From: JAPLUA01 sp964625855
GTDB lineage: Bacteria > Verrucomicrobiota > Verrucomicrobiia > Limisphaerales > UBA8199
Assembly (NCBI GenBank): GCA_964625855.1
Contig: CAZVFC010000019.1
Location: 62,001 to 126,000, forward strand
Direction: 5' to 3'
Length of the DNA: 64,000 bases
In this document: in pieces, positions 39,002-47,408 of the stretch
How the letters are laid out: every line of letters starts with the position of its first letter
Numbering within the stretch: position 1 is the stretch's first letter
Made by a program: the position numbers and the translations under genes
Notes under the pieces: generated by a model
The model's input: only the letters and a program-made list of their open reading frames with translations
What the model was told of the DNA's origin: nothing
Database searches by the model: none

Positions 39002-40438
39002 TCACCGGGCCTTCAGAATGGCGGCGACCCAGTGACCAGCCGCCGGCGCCTTTAGCGGAACCCAATCGCCGCCGACGCACTTCGCGCGTGCTCCCCATTC
39101 GCCCGTGGCAATCTCAATCCAACGCACCTCGAATTGACCCGGGTATGCGCGCAAGTCGAGTTCGACTTCGCCGCCGTTCGTAAAGTACAAAGCGTAGGCA
39201 GCGCCGGGCTTGGCCGCCAGGTAGGCTTCGTTGACCTCGCGGTTTCGCAGCCGAGGCAGTGCCGGCGAGAGTTCCCAGGGACGGACCAGTGAGGTCAGCC
39301 TGCGTGCCGCGCGAATCGCCCCAGCGGCTGGCGCCGAAAAGCCCAGCCCCGAATCCGGCCGATGGAACCGCACCGCGGCCGCTCCGCCGATCAGATGCCG
39401 CCACCACCGTTCCAGCCCGTCACGCGTGTTGCCGTAACGGCCGCCGTCGGCGCCGTAGGTCTTCACCGTGTTGATGGGGCGAGGCTGTTTGGCCAGGTAA
39501 TCGCGTGCCCGCTGGAAATTGTCCCAATGCGTTTGGCCTTTCTGCTGGTTGTTCTGTGACACGTCCGCAAAGGCAAAACGGTCCGGGTGATCGAAGGTCC
39601 GGCGATGGTGCGGGCCCTGCAAGTTCCAGTCATCCCACATTTCCGTGAGAAACACCTCCGCCCCCCGTGATCGCGCGCGTTCCTGGATGAAGTCGGCCCA
39701 ATACACCGCCCAGGCTTCCTCGCCCGACGTTTCGTTGTCCATGCAATACAGCACGTGTGAGCAGGGCAGGGCGTGGCGCAGCATTTCCTCCACAAATCGC
39801 TGCTGGTATTTCAGCACCACCGTGTTGTTGCGCTGCTTCGGGGTCGTAAAGAAGAACGGCTGCTTGTTCCGACCCGCATGATCGGGGTATTCCGCGGCAA
39901 AGCCGGATTGCTCGTAGCTGTAATTGACGTTGTTCCTTGGGTTATAGGGATGCAGCTTCCAGCGCTCCTGCGCGTAGTCGAAGCGGTCCCAGACTTCGAT
40001 CTGCACCACAATCCCGCGCTCCTGAGTCCAGCGGAGCAGGTCGGCGAACCGTTGCCAATACTCGGGGTTCCACCGCTCCAAGTCGTATTTCCCGTCGCTG
40101 CGGCGTGCGAAGGCATAGACTTCGAAGCCCTTGTCCGGCCGGTCGCTCATGGTGTTGCGGATGTAATTGGCGCCGGCCCTGGCCATCTCGGCCAGGTGCT
40201 CTTTGAGATCGGGAATCTGGAACAGGTTGTCGTCCTTGCTGCCGCCCAGCAGGAGGACCGGCTTGCCTTGGTATTGCCAATACCACGGATTGGCGGCGTA
40301 GGGACGGATGCCGTACGCGCGGGTGACTTGTTGAGCGGGGGCCGCCAGACTGCGTGCCTCAAAACCCGGCGTCCAAACCGCCGCCCACAAACCCGCCAGC
40401 AGCGTGGCACCCCAGTAGTTCAGCCGATGTCGTGTCAT
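39002..40438 (-). CDS. Exported GH140-like (apiosidase-like) glycoside hydrolase
   Basis: This 478-residue protein has a signal peptide (LLAGLWAAVWTPGFEARSLAA) and a TIM-barrel domain. The N-terminus (YWQYQGKPVLLLGGSKDDN) matches the apiosidase/DUF4038-like family. VLYCMDNETSGEEAWAVYW and EVFLTEMWDDWNL may supply the acidic catalytic residues. The last about 90 residues (LAAKPGAAYALYFTNGGEVE, WIEIATGEWG) resemble the putative collagen-binding domain that ends many GH140 proteins. Apiosidases attack rhamnogalacturonan-II side chains, which would fit the pectin-type lyase locus at 50-60 kb. The specificity is inferred only. Confidence 0.72.
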   Translation of the reverse strand: MTRHRLNYWGATLLAGLWAAVWTPGFEARSLAAPAQQVTRAYGIRPYAANPWYWQYQGKPVLLLGGSKDDNLFQIPDLKEHLAEMARAGANYIRNTMSDRPDKGFEVYAFARRSDGKYDLERWNPEYWQRFADLLRWTQERGIVVQIEVWDRFDYAQERWKLHPYNPRNNVNYSYEQSGFAAEYPDHAGRNKQPFFFTTPKQRNNTVVLKYQQRFVEEMLRHALPCSHVLYCMDNETSGEEAWAVYWADFIQERARSRGAEVFLTEMWDDWNLQGPHHRRTFDHPDRFAFADVSQNNQQKGQTHWDNFQRARDYLAKQPRPINTVKTYGADGGRYGNTRDGLERWWRHLIGGAAAVRFHRPDSGLGFSAPAAGAIRAARRLTSLVRPWELSPALPRLRNREVNEAYLAAKPGAAYALYFTNGGEVELDLRAYPGQFEVRWIEIATGEWGARAKCVGGDWVPLKAPAAGHWVAAILKAR

Positions 40439-40511
40439 TGTTGTTCCAGCTTACCCGTCTTAGTCGTATCCATGCCGTTACTCCTGGGGACCGCGCCCAC
40501 CCCGGGCGCTG

Positions 40512-40534
40512 CCACCCGGCGCCTCGCCGGGTGG
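40512..40534. repeat. GC-rich hairpin CCACCCGGCG/CGCCGGGTGG
   Basis: This perfect 10-bp stem with a 3-nt loop lies in the spacer between the GH140-like gene and the pseudopilin relic. There is no U-run on either strand, so it is more likely a repeat relic than an intrinsic terminator. Confidence 0.6.
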
Positions 40535-40599
40535 GCGTGGGGCGTGCGCAGTCACTGAATGGTGGGTCGCCTTGGCCACTCCCGAGGGTGGCTGGCGAG

Positions 40600-40779
40600 G
40601 GCGCCACCCACTGCGCCCCGGCAGATGGTCGTAGCCGATGAGGTTGACCACGTCCGTCTGGTTCTCCCAAATGCGGTGCCACCGCTCGGTCGGGCGATGG
40701 CGATGACCACGAGCAATTCGATGAGGGTGAAGCCGGCCCGGCACACCGGGGAGGTTCTCTGCGTCGTGGTTCTATTCAT
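40600..40779 (-). pseudogene. Relic of a type II secretion-type pseudopilin
   Basis: The start at 40779 gives MNRTTTQRTSPVCRAGFTLI, followed by ELLVVIAIA: a prepilin cleavage site (G before FTLIE) and the beginning of the pilin helix. Instead of the usual IAILAGMLLPAL continuation, the frame breaks. A different frame (IWENQTDVVNLIGYDHLPG) carries what may be the original C-terminus. A large internal deletion with frameshift explains this. Verrucomicrobia usually carry many such pseudopilins. Confidence 0.65.
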
Positions 40780-40839
40780 GACTCGTTCAAGCATCTACAG
40801 GCGCGCGATGTCACGGCCGAAACCTCGGAGAAGACCGTT

Positions 40840-42747
40840 TCAGGCCCCGAGGAGCTGCTCCAGTTCCTTCAGCAATTGCTCGAATAGCGCCATGGCCTCC
40901 TGGATCGGCTTGGGCGAGGTCATGTCCACGCCGGCGACTTTGAGCATGTCAATCGCATACATGCTGTTGCCAGCCTTGAGGAACTTCAGCCATTGCTCGC
41001 GCGCGCCGGTTTCGTTGGCGAGGATGCGTTTGGCAATGGCCGCCGCGGCGCAGTAGCTGTCCGCGTAACGGTAAACGTAATAGCCCCGGTAGAAGTGCGG
41101 AATGCGCAGGTATTCGACTTCCAGTTCCGGATCAATGGCGAAGTCCGGTCCGTAATAGCGCACATAATGCTCGCGGCAGAGCTTCATCATGACCTCGGCG
41201 GTCAGTGGCTCGCCCTTTTCGGCCAGCGTGTGCGCGGCGCGGTCGAACTCCGCGAACTGGGTCTGGCGGAAGATGGTGCCGCGCATGTCGTCCAGCATTT
41301 GGTGAATGAGAAAGGCGCGTTCCTTCGGGTCTTTGGTGCGCTCGAGCATGGACTGGGTGAAGACGATCTCCGCCGCGGTCGAGGCCACTTCGGCGGTGAA
41401 CATCGGGTAGCCGGAATAGATGGGGGGTTGGTTTTTGTTGGCAAACCAGCTCTGGGTGGCGTGGCCCAGCTCGTGGGCCACGGTCGAAACGTCGTTGAAC
41501 CTGCCTTTGTAATTGAGCAGCACGTACGGGGCGGACAGGTAGGTGCCCATGTTGTAGGCGCCGCTGCGTTTGCCTTTGTTCTCATACACATCCATCCAGC
41601 GAGAGTCGAAGGCCTGTTGCATCACCGCGACATACTCCGGGCCGAACGGCTTGACCCCGCTCAGAATCAGGTCGCGCCCCTCCTCGAACGGGTAGTCGCG
41701 CTCGGGCACATCCACCAGGTTCACATAGAGATCGTAGAAATGGACCTGGTCGAGCTTGAGCACCCGTTTCTTGAGCGCCACGTAGCGGTGCAGCAAGGAC
41801 GTGTGGTCGTTCACCGTCTGGACCAGGTTGTCATAGACCCCGAGCGGAAGGTTCTCCGCATCCAAAGCGCGATGGAGGCTGCTGGGGTAGCCGCGTGCCT
41901 TGGCATGAAACCAATCCTTGTGCATCGCGCCCGCCAGGGTCGCGGCCAGCGTGCTTTTCACATCCAAGAAGCTGTTGTACAGCGCCAGGAACGCGTCGCG
42001 CCGATAGCGCCGGTCCTTGGACTGCATGGCTTGGTAGAAAGACGAGCTGGTAATCTCGATATCCCGGCCCTCCGCGTCTTTGACCGTGCGCCAGCGCAGC
42101 TCGGTGTTGCTGAGCAGCCCGAAGGCGTCGCTCGAAGCCTCGGTGGCTTTGCCGGACATGGCCAGCAGCTCCTCCTCCCGGGCCGACAGGATGTGCGCCT
42201 TGGTCCGGAGCAGATCGTCAAAGTAATGCTGATAGACCTTGAGGTCGGCGCCCTCGAGCCAGCCGCGAAGCCGGTCTTCCGGTATGCGCAGCAGCTCGGG
42301 CTGGAACCAGGAACTTGCTTCATCCCATGCAACCGCCACCGTCTGCGCCCGCTGGTAGAGCCCCTGGGCGGTGGAAATGCGCATGTCCTCGTCGCGCTTC
42401 ATCGTGGCATAGGCATACAGCTTCTCAATCTGGATGCTGATCTGGTCCCGCAACTGCAGGGCCGCAAGCAGGTTTTCGGCGGACTGCCCGACGGTCCCCT
42501 TCTTGGCGGCGAACTCGGCCACGAGCGAGGTAATCCGCTGGTACTGCTCCTCCCATTTTTCCGCCGTGGCGTACATCTTCCCAAGGTCCCACTTGTAGCG
42601 GTCGTCAATGGTTGAACGTTCCGGGGTGGTGCTGGCGGCAGGAAGCGCGGTAGTCATACCCAAAAGGAGAGCAATACAACTGAAACGCCCCAACCGGGCG
42701 TTGGACGCGGTGAATGGTGTCATAGTGTGTATCAAGGTCAGGCGCAT
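40840..42747 (-). CDS. pepF: Oligoendopeptidase F (M3 family metallopeptidase)
   Basis: This 635-residue zinc peptidase has the HEXXH motif as HELGHATQSWF at about 425-429 and the third ligand region (YPMFTAEVASTAAEIVFTQS) shortly after. N-terminal helices match oligoendopeptidase F (KWDLGKMYATAEKWEEQYQ). PepF normally degrades peptides in the cytoplasm, but here an N-terminal hydrophobic segment (FSCIALLLGMTTALPAAS) looks like a signal peptide, so it is probably periplasmic. An alternative start is ATG 42723. It is divergent from the division cluster. Confidence 0.9.
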   Translation of the reverse strand: MRLTLIHTMTPFTASNARLGRFSCIALLLGMTTALPAASTTPERSTIDDRYKWDLGKMYATAEKWEEQYQRITSLVAEFAAKKGTVGQSAENLLAALQLRDQISIQIEKLYAYATMKRDEDMRISTAQGLYQRAQTVAVAWDEASSWFQPELLRIPEDRLRGWLEGADLKVYQHYFDDLLRTKAHILSAREEELLAMSGKATEASSDAFGLLSNTELRWRTVKDAEGRDIEITSSSFYQAMQSKDRRYRRDAFLALYNSFLDVKSTLAATLAGAMHKDWFHAKARGYPSSLHRALDAENLPLGVYDNLVQTVNDHTSLLHRYVALKKRVLKLDQVHFYDLYVNLVDVPERDYPFEEGRDLILSGVKPFGPEYVAVMQQAFDSRWMDVYENKGKRSGAYNMGTYLSAPYVLLNYKGRFNDVSTVAHELGHATQSWFANKNQPPIYSGYPMFTAEVASTAAEIVFTQSMLERTKDPKERAFLIHQMLDDMRGTIFRQTQFAEFDRAAHTLAEKGEPLTAEVMMKLCREHYVRYYGPDFAIDPELEVEYLRIPHFYRGYYVYRYADSYCAAAAIAKRILANETGAREQWLKFLKAGNSMYAIDMLKVAGVDMTSPKPIQEAMALFEQLLKELEQLLGA

Positions 42748-43059
42748 CTTTCGCGGATATCTTTAGCGCAAAACCGCGTTTCCGCAAGCCGAACGCCTCT
42801 CAGCCCGGGCAGGCCACACAATTTATCCACGGGTCCGCAGCGCTGACCCGGACATTTCTACCTTCAGAACACAAGCGAAAGCCCCGTTGGGATCGCGGCG
42901 CACCAAGCAGGGACGATTCTCGACGCCCGGTCGTTCTACGCCCCGGCCCAGCGGTTTCCGGTATTGTGAATAAGTCTGTGAATAGCGGTGAATAACTTTC
43001 ATTTGCGGATTTGGAGTGTTTTGGTGAAATATGGTATGAATTGGTGAATATTGGAGACC
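42748..43059. other. Divergent intergenic region between pepF and mraZ
   Basis: The half next to mraZ is AT-rich. GTGAATA occurs at 42966, 42978 and 42988, and five TGG-boxes follow (listed separately). No gene is present. It should contain the mraZ promoter. Confidence 0.6.
43012..43056 (+). promoter_or_regulatory. Five-box MraZ-type operator overlapping the mraZ ribosome binding site
   Basis: TGGAG (43012), TGGTG (43022), TGGTA (43032), TGGTG (43042) and TGGAG (43052) recur exactly every 10 bp, each separated by 5 nt. E. coli MraZ binds TGGGN boxes spaced by 5 nt upstream of its own gene. The arrangement here is the same with a slightly different box. The last box contains the GGAG ribosome binding site of mraZ (ATG 43060), so binding would block expression of the cluster. 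Confidence 0.75.
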
Positions 43060-43545
43060 ATGGCACGGCGCCCAAAACACAAAGCAGCGGCGATTGTCAG
43101 CGCGGCCCCTCGGTTCTTTGGGCAGCACCTGCGTGGTGTGGACAATGGCCGGGTCATTCTCCCGGTTGATTGGCGTGCAGATGGCTTCAGCAGGGATTTA
43201 ATGGTGATCGTTTGGCCGGTGACGACCCGTGAGTTTCTACTCGTGCTGCCCCCTTCCCGCTGGGAGGTCATGGTCAGGAACCTCCAGGGCCTCTCGTTGA
43301 CCGATGAGCAGGCGGCCCTCGTGGAGCGACTGATCGGTTCCAGCACCTCTATGGGGTCGCTGGACAAATATGGCCGGCTCCCGTTGCCTGAGGATGCGGC
43401 CAAGGCAATGGGGATTGAGAACGAAGCGATGCTGGTCGGCCGGATGGACAAGTTCGAGATATGGAGCCCGGCCCGCTTTGCCGCCAAGCTGGCAAGTCCC
43501 AACGTGGAGGTGGTCGCCGACGCGTTGAAATCCATGAAGATATGA
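43060..43545 (+). CDS. mraZ: Division cluster regulator MraZ
   Basis: This 161-residue protein has two AbrB/SpoVT-like half-domains. The DxGR motifs are VDNGRVILPVDWRAD near residue 28 and LDKYGRLPLPEDAAKAMG near 102. The C-terminal LVGRMDKFEIWSPARFA is typical of MraZ. MraZ is a ring-forming DNA-binding protein that represses the division and cell-wall cluster it heads. ATG 43060 has GGAG just upstream; TTG 43051 is an alternative. It overlaps the next gene by ATGA. The usual second gene, rsmH (mraW), is absent here. Confidence 0.88.
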   Translation: MARRPKHKAAAIVSAAPRFFGQHLRGVDNGRVILPVDWRADGFSRDLMVIVWPVTTREFLLVLPPSRWEVMVRNLQGLSLTDEQAALVERLIGSSTSMGSLDKYGRLPLPEDAAKAMGIENEAMLVGRMDKFEIWSPARFAAKLASPNVEVVADALKSMKI

Positions 43546-44141
43546 AGCTAGCGTGCCTGCTCTTTCTTGGTAACGGAGTCATTTCGCGCCACGGCGGGGG
43601 CAATCCCTTTCGGCCGGCGGCGCGGGGGCCGTTGCCATTCCTGGTCCCGGTGAAACCAGTTGACCCGGCCCCGGTCTGTCCCGCGCTCGACGTCGGGGCC
43701 GTTGCTGGCCAAGAGCTACCGGCGGCGGGGTGGGCGGCCAGGATCGAGTTTGGCGTGTTGCGAGTGCTCGGCGCCCTGTTGGCACTGACGGTGGTAGTCT
43801 GCTTCCTCGGAGCGCAGCACATCGCCCACACTCGGGAGAAGCACGCGCTCGGCCGGCAATTGCGCCAAAAGGAGATCGAACTCCGGGCGATCACGCAGGC
43901 TTATCGGTCGTTAGAGTCCGAAAAGGAACTGCTGGCGGCCCTGATGTGTCCCCGGGCCACGGCGGAGGTTGCGAGGGCGGATGCCGTTCGGGCGGCCGCG
44001 GTCGGGCAACGCAGCCGATCGGGCGGGGCGCCCCAGGGCAAGGCGGTGCCAGCCCGGGCCAGCAGCGATATTCCTTCGAGCCGACGCTCCCAAGTGGCCA
44101 ATGCCAGGCCGGTAGTGCGCCGGGGTGAAATCCGGGGTTGA
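43542..44141 (+). CDS. FtsL-like single-pass membrane protein
   Basis: In this 199-residue protein a non-conserved N-terminal part precedes one transmembrane helix (VLRVLGALLALTVVVCFLGA, residues about 90-110). A coiled coil follows (LGRQLRQKEIELRAITQAY, SLESEKELLAAL). This is the layout of the divisome protein FtsL, which stabilises FtsB/FtsQ and activates FtsW-FtsI. Position between mraZ and the FtsI-like gene also fits. Sequence identity to FtsL is too low to be sure. The start overlaps the mraZ stop (ATGA). The N-terminal extension is longer than usual. Confidence 0.6.
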   Translation: MKLACLLFLGNGVISRHGGGNPFRPAARGPLPFLVPVKPVDPAPVCPALDVGAVAGQELPAAGWAARIEFGVLRVLGALLALTVVVCFLGAQHIAHTREKHALGRQLRQKEIELRAITQAYRSLESEKELLAALMCPRATAEVARADAVRAAAVGQRSRSGGAPQGKAVPARASSDIPSSRRSQVANARPVVRRGEIRG

Positions 44142-44154
44142 TGAAGGGAGCTTT

Positions 44155-46095
44155 ATGCCAAGCCTCCCTGCTGTCGCCGCGTTCAGGCCATTCCAGTATT
44201 GGCGCCTGGCCGCCATTGTTTTCGTGGTGCTGGCGGGTTTCCTCTGGATCCTCACCCGGCTGTTCGACATCCAGGTTGTCCGGCACCGGGAGTTGACAGC
44301 CAAAGCGCGGCAGTACTCGCGCACCACCCGGGTGCGGGAAGCCTGGCGAGGTGAAATCCGGGACCGCAACGGGACCACCGTGGCGATCTCTGTCCCGGTG
44401 AAGGCGGTGTACCTTGACCTGACCCTCTGTTCGAGTCAGCCGGACCAGATCGCGGAGGCGATCGGCCCGTTGTTGGGAATCCCGTCCGGGCAATTGGCCG
44501 GTCGCCTGCGAGCGTCCCTCCAATCCGCCGGCCTGGGTGGCGCTGGGCCGCAGAAGGCCCTGCTCCTCCGGCGCAACGTCCCGCTCAATGAATGGCGGGC
44601 CATCGCCACGGCGTTGGAACTGGAGACGTTCGGCTTGGGAAAGCCCCAACTCAACGCATCCGAGCGGGCCGCGCTGCGAAAGCTGCGCCGCAAACTCCTC
44701 TTCGCCCGCGACGAGCAATACCGCCAGTACCCTTACGGCCAGAACCTCTGCCAGATACTGGGCTTCGTCTCGTCCAGGACAAACCACCTCGGGCTTGCCG
44801 GTTGCTGCGGAATTGAACAGAGTTGCGATCAGATCCTGGCCGGGAAGCCGGGGCTGTGTGCTTCGGAACAAGACGCCGCCGGCAATGAACTGCCCGCGCG
44901 TCGAACGCATAGCGAGGTGCCCGCCGATGGCAACCACGTCATCCTGACGATTGATCTCCGCGTGCAGCATATCGTCGAAGCAGCGCTGGCGGCTGCCCGC
45001 ACCAAGGCCCGCGCACGCAGCGCGTCCGCCATCGTGATGGACCCTGGCACTGGTGAGATTCTGGCTTTGGCCTGCTGTCCCGGATTTGACCCGCGCAACC
45101 CGGGTGCCTCGGACCCTGAGGCCTGGCGCAACACCGTCTTCACTGACATGGTCGAGCCGGGGTCCATTTTGAAGTTTATCCCGGTAGCGGACGCGCTCGA
45201 TCGCCGCCTGATGACGCTGGACAGCGGGGTATACTGTGAGCGGGGCCGATTTGTCATCAACAGAGTGGCGGTGCGAGACCATGCACCGTATGGCCTGCTG
45301 ACACTCCGGCAAGCCTTCGCCCGGTCGTCGAACATCGCGCTCGTCAAAATCACGCTGGCGCTCGGCGCGCAGCGGTTCTACCAGTGCCTCACAAACTTCG
45401 GATTGACCCGCTGCACCGGCGTTCCTTTTGCTGTCGAGACCCCGGGCCGGGTCAGTCCGCCGCAAACCTGGTCCACCATGACCTTGACCCGCGCGGCGTT
45501 CGGCCAGGGAGTGAGCGTTTCCCAACTGCAGATAGCGGCCGCCATGTGCGCGATTGCCAACGGTGGCCGCCTGATGCGGCCCTGGCTGGTCGGCCGCATT
45601 GAATCGCCTCAGGGCCGGGTACTCCAGCAGTTCGGGCCAAGAGTCGTCCGCTCGGTCGTCAGCCCGCAAACCGCCCAGCAAGTCAAAGAAGCCTTGAAAG
45701 CAGTCGTCGCGCCTGATGGCACCGGCGCGGGAGCCGCGCTCGATGGCTACACCCTCGCCCTGAAGACCGGCACCGCCCAGAAGTCCGACTCCAGGGGCTA
45801 CCTGGCCGGCCGCTACTATTCCTCGATAGTCGGGTTCTTGCCGGCGGACGCTCCGCGCGTCGTCATCTCGGTGGCGCTCGACGAGCCTCGGAATGGCTAT
45901 TATGCCGGGACCGTCGTGGCGCCCGCCTTCCGCTCGATCGCGGAGCAGATCGCCGCCTGCCTGGACATTCCCCCGGACAAAGTCGCGCGCATCCCTGCCG
46001 GCGGCGAGTCGGTTCGGTCGACTGGCGTCCGCACTCCGGCGGCTCGTCAGCCCGGCGTCCGCAAGGCCGGCGGGGCGGCGCACGCAAGATTATGA
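44155..46095 (+). CDS. ftsI: Penicillin-binding protein, FtsI/PBP3-like transpeptidase
   Basis: This 646-residue class B penicillin-binding protein has a membrane anchor near residues 20-40 (LAAIVFVVLAGFLWILTRLF). The N-terminal pedestal contains RGEIRDRNGTTVAISV. The transpeptidase has the catalytic S337-x-x-K340 (PGSILKF), S391-S-N393 (ARSSNIALVK) and K537-T-G-T (ALKTGTAQKS). It crosslinks septal peptidoglycan with an FtsW partner, which is encoded next with a 4-nt overlap. A good ribosome binding site (GAAGGGAG) precedes ATG 44155, which decides the start. Confidence 0.92.
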   Translation: MPSLPAVAAFRPFQYWRLAAIVFVVLAGFLWILTRLFDIQVVRHRELTAKARQYSRTTRVREAWRGEIRDRNGTTVAISVPVKAVYLDLTLCSSQPDQIAEAIGPLLGIPSGQLAGRLRASLQSAGLGGAGPQKALLLRRNVPLNEWRAIATALELETFGLGKPQLNASERAALRKLRRKLLFARDEQYRQYPYGQNLCQILGFVSSRTNHLGLAGCCGIEQSCDQILAGKPGLCASEQDAAGNELPARRTHSEVPADGNHVILTIDLRVQHIVEAALAAARTKARARSASAIVMDPGTGEILALACCPGFDPRNPGASDPEAWRNTVFTDMVEPGSILKFIPVADALDRRLMTLDSGVYCERGRFVINRVAVRDHAPYGLLTLRQAFARSSNIALVKITLALGAQRFYQCLTNFGLTRCTGVPFAVETPGRVSPPQTWSTMTLTRAAFGQGVSVSQLQIAAAMCAIANGGRLMRPWLVGRIESPQGRVLQQFGPRVVRSVVSPQTAQQVKEALKAVVAPDGTGAGAALDGYTLALKTGTAQKSDSRGYLAGRYYSSIVGFLPADAPRVVISVALDEPRNGYYAGTVVAPAFRSIAEQIAACLDIPPDKVARIPAGGESVRSTGVRTPAARQPGVRKAGGAAHARL

Positions 46096-47219
46096 AGAGG
46101 CTGGTCTCCATTCTGCTCTTGGCTGTTGGGATCTTGCTGCTGCTGGGAACCCTGGCACTCTATAGTTCGACAACCTGGCAACCTCGGCTCGAGCGCCTGC
46201 ATCTGCATCTCTGCTGGCTGGTGGCCGGCGCCGCCGCCTGTTGGCTCGCCGCGTCGGTCCCCTATTCCTGGCAGCGGCAATTCCACGTCCCCAAATGGCT
46301 GTTGGCTCTGGCGTGCCTGCTGCTGGCCGCCACGTTGGTGCCCGGGATCGGCGTGGCCCGGAACGGAGCGTTTCGTTGGCTACCGTTCGGCCAGCCGTCC
46401 GAGTTTGCCAAGCTCGCCTTGATTGTCTTCCTGGCGGATTACTGCGCTGTCAATCAGACGCGAATGCAGGAGCGGAACGTCGGGTTCCTGTATCCCGCTC
46501 TCACCGCGGGTTTCGTTGCGTTGCTCGTGTTTATCGAGCCAGACTGGGGCACCGCCGTTTTGCTGGGCGCAGTGGCGCTCGCCATGCTCGCTGTCGGCGG
46601 CAGTCACCTGGCTTATCTCGTCTCTGCGGTGATCATCGCGACGGAACTGTTTGCCCTGCTCTTGCTCCGGAACCCGCTCCGGATGGAACGGCTTCTGGCC
46701 TTCCTCGACCCGGAGAAGTACAGAGACGGCGTCGCCTGGCAGGGCTGGCATTCCTTGCTGGCGCTGGGCAGCGGCGGCTGGTTCGGCACGTTCCCCGGCG
46801 CGGGCAGCCACAAGAACGGCTTTGTGCCTGAGCAACAGACGGACTTCGTGCTGTCGTTGATCGGCGAGGAGTTGGGCTTCGTTGGTGCTGCGCTGGTGCT
46901 GTCCCTCTTTGTCGTCATCCTGCTGTGCGGCACCTGCATCGCCTGGAAAGTCTCGGACCCTTTCGGACAACTGCTGGCTTTCGGCCTCACCATCCTGATC
47001 AGCCTCCAGGCCTTTATCAATGTCGGCGTGGTGACCTGCAGCCTTCCCAACAAAGGCATCGCTCTGCCTTTTGTCAGCTACGGCGGATCGAGCCTGGTCT
47101 GCATGCTCGCCGCCCTGGGCCTGCTAATCAGTGTCGCCCGGCACGGACCATTGCGGGTGGAAGATACAGCGCCGATCCCATGCATACCCTGGCAATCGCT
47201 TCAGGGCCGCCAGTGCTAG
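46092..47219 (+). CDS. ftsW: SEDS family glycosyltransferase FtsW/RodA
   Basis: This 375-residue polytopic membrane protein of the SEDS family polymerises peptidoglycan from lipid II. Conserved blocks are WLPFGQPSEFAKLALIVFLA (the R-W-[IL]-x-[LF]-G-x2-[FI]-Q-P-S-E-x2-K pattern), FIEPDWGTAVLLGAVALAML, GSGGWFGTFPGAGSHK and the C-terminal LPNKGIALPFVSYGGSSL. Pairing with an FtsI-like protein and mraZ favours FtsW over RodA. It overlaps the ftsI stop by ATGA. The usual murD, murG, murC and ddl genes do not follow. Confidence 0.9.
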   Translation: MKRLVSILLLAVGILLLLGTLALYSSTTWQPRLERLHLHLCWLVAGAAACWLAASVPYSWQRQFHVPKWLLALACLLLAATLVPGIGVARNGAFRWLPFGQPSEFAKLALIVFLADYCAVNQTRMQERNVGFLYPALTAGFVALLVFIEPDWGTAVLLGAVALAMLAVGGSHLAYLVSAVIIATELFALLLLRNPLRMERLLAFLDPEKYRDGVAWQGWHSLLALGSGGWFGTFPGAGSHKNGFVPEQQTDFVLSLIGEELGFVGAALVLSLFVVILLCGTCIAWKVSDPFGQLLAFGLTILISLQAFINVGVVTCSLPNKGIALPFVSYGGSSLVCMLAALGLLISVARHGPLRVEDTAPIPCIPWQSLQGRQC

Positions 47220-47408
47220 GGGCGGGGACCATTCCGCGGTATTATGATCGCTGCGATGGGGCAACGGCTGAGGTCGGCCAAGTTATCTTTCCTTCGCTCC
47301 GTTCCAGCTTCGGGCTCTTCCCCTCCTTAACGCTATTTTCACAAGGCAGGGCAGATTCTGCTTGAGTCCCAAAGTGCGCGCTTGGCATGGTCCGGGCCAC
47401 AATTCGTT

